NCBI RefSeq assembly: GCF_963676935.1
Contig: NZ_OY781470.1
Span: forward strand, 1,646,680-1,710,679
Direction of reading: 5' to 3'
Length of the DNA stretch: 64,000 nucleotides
Source of the DNA: Halarcobacter sp.
Lineage (GTDB): Bacteria > Campylobacterota > Campylobacteria > Campylobacterales > Arcobacteraceae
Shown one piece after another: positions 63,353 to 64,000 of the stretch. How positions within the stretch are numbered: position 1 is the stretch's first letter; every line of letters begins with the position of its first letter. The position numbers and the translations under genes were made by a program. A model generated the notes under the pieces. The model did no database searches and was not told where the DNA came from. It was given only the letters and a program-made list of their open reading frames with translations.

Positions 63353-63994
63353 TCAACTTGCTATATCTAAAGTGTTTGGCAAGTTATGTCTAATATTTCT
63401 TTTCTTAACATAATTATTTAATCCAATATGATTATTATAACCTAAAAGTTTAGCAATTTTTCTAACTGATAATCCTACTGCTAATAATTCTTCAATTTTA
63501 TCTCTTTGTTTATCAAATTTAGATTTTTGTATCGTTCCTTTTGGTTTACCTAAACTTTCACCTTTTAATTTTTTTGCAGTAAGTGCTTCTTTAGTTCTTA
63601 AGCTCATTAAATCTTTTTCTAAATTAACTGTCATAGATATTACACCTAAAATCATTTGGGTTAACATATCTTTATCATCTACTAAATCAAGATTTTGTTT
63701 TACAACAATAATTCTAATTTTATTAGAAAGTAAAAATCTAACAATCTCTAAAATAGTTTCAATTGTTCTTCCAAAAACATTTAAATCATAAACTAAAAGT
63801 GTAGATGAAGATTCACAACTTTTTAGAAAATTCAACATATTTTTTTCATCATCAGGAGTATCTATCTCAATTTCAATCTCTTTATAAACTGAAATATTGT
63901 TAACGCTTTTATAATCAGACAACCCCTTCTTTTGTGTTTTAGTATACGACTCATTGTTATTGTTAACTCTTACAAAACTGAATATTTTAGACAT
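63353..63994 (-). CDS. Serine-recombinase-like protein lacking the catalytic serine
   Basis: 213 residues. The resolvase fold is clear: MSKIFSFVRVNNNNESY at the N-terminus, SSTLLVYDLNVFGRTIETIL, NLEKDLMSLRTKEALTAKKL and a C-terminal helix-turn-helix (LAVGLSVRKIAKLLGYNNHI). The normal YARVS has become FVRVN, so the nucleophilic Ser is Asn; the LDRLGR motif is LNVFGR, losing one catalytic Arg. It probably binds DNA but cannot recombine it. No inversion sites or transposon ends are seen nearby. Confidence 0.8.
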   Translation of the reverse strand: MSKIFSFVRVNNNNESYTKTQKKGLSDYKSVNNISVYKEIEIEIDTPDDEKNMLNFLKSCESSSTLLVYDLNVFGRTIETILEIVRFLLSNKIRIIVVKQNLDLVDDKDMLTQMILGVISMTVNLEKDLMSLRTKEALTAKKLKGESLGKPKGTIQKSKFDKQRDKIEELLAVGLSVRKIAKLLGYNNHIGLNNYVKKRNIRHNLPNTLDIAS

Positions 63995-64000
63995 CTTTAT

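Noticed and set aside
63353-63994. Active invertase or resolvase of a mobile element
   Set aside because: Catalytic Ser and one catalytic Arg are missing and no inverted target sites are visible near it.
1-64000. CRISPR arrays, tRNA or rRNA genes, insertion sequences
   Set aside because: No regularly spaced repeats, cloverleaf-like sequences, rRNA signatures or transposase genes with terminal repeats were recognised.

Overview
The window is very AT-rich DNA from a member of the Campylobacterota, most likely an Arcobacter-like genus. This is inferred from gene content and order, not from any database search. The markers are ppiD-like/ftsA/ftsZ in one run, a cbpA-hspR heat-shock pair, a fliK-like/flhX pair with fliW and fliP nearby, a compact lptA-lptC-kdsC-hisB-rlpA-mltD block, and rplI-hslV-hslU. 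I see no rRNA, tRNA, CRISPR array or intact insertion sequence.

Region 1 (1-8700, minus strand) is an accessory stretch. A yejB/yejE peptide-permease pair is surrounded by four paralogous membrane-anchored ankyrin-repeat proteins (one cut by the window edge), small membrane proteins, two microproteins sharing an MENKDKQK start, two DUF1566 proteins and a ferredoxin that looks frameshifted. A 197-bp block holding the last ~35 codons of yejE is duplicated 3.6 kb downstream, so the ankyrin cluster grew by tandem duplication anchored in the yejE tail.

Region 2 (8750-22700, minus strand) is a tightly packed operon behind a good Fur box. It encodes a 1063-residue lipoprotein, a TonB-dependent receptor, an ABC-2 type ATPase and permease, a membrane-anchored protein, a PqqL/FusC-size M16 protease, a TonB and a YejA-like peptide-binding protein. 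Followed by yejB/yejE this could form an iron-regulated protein or peptide piracy route: outer-membrane import, periplasmic cleavage, inner-membrane peptide uptake. This is the best candidate for an undescribed system.

Region 3 (22800-39100) is mainly housekeeping: a mazEF-like toxin-antitoxin pair, cbpA-hspR under a near-perfect HAIR operator, ftsZ/ftsA/ppiD-like, a RecD2-type helicase, an ArsC-family protein, flagellar genes (fliW, fliK-like, flhX, fliP), and mreD-like/mrdA.

Region 4 (39100-50450) holds two small lipoproteins, two secreted proteins that share a ~240-residue DUF4214 module at opposite ends (one a reprolysin-like metalloprotease), a cupin, a microprotein, and a TolC/adaptor/RND efflux operon whose RND pump is split into two half-size genes.

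Region 5 (50450-64000, minus strand) covers an acetyltransferase, engB, LPS transport and Kdo genes, hisB, rlpA, mltD, a tatD that seems to start on AUA or AUU, hslUV, rplI, an orphan response regulator with a structured RNA candidate in its 3' region, an MFS transporter, a frameshifted YeiH-family gene, a CBS-domain protein and a serine-recombinase-like protein lacking its catalytic serine.

Three apparent one-base frameshifts (around 470, 7676 and 62572) could be real decay or assembly errors; raw-read support should be checked before naming pseudogenes.
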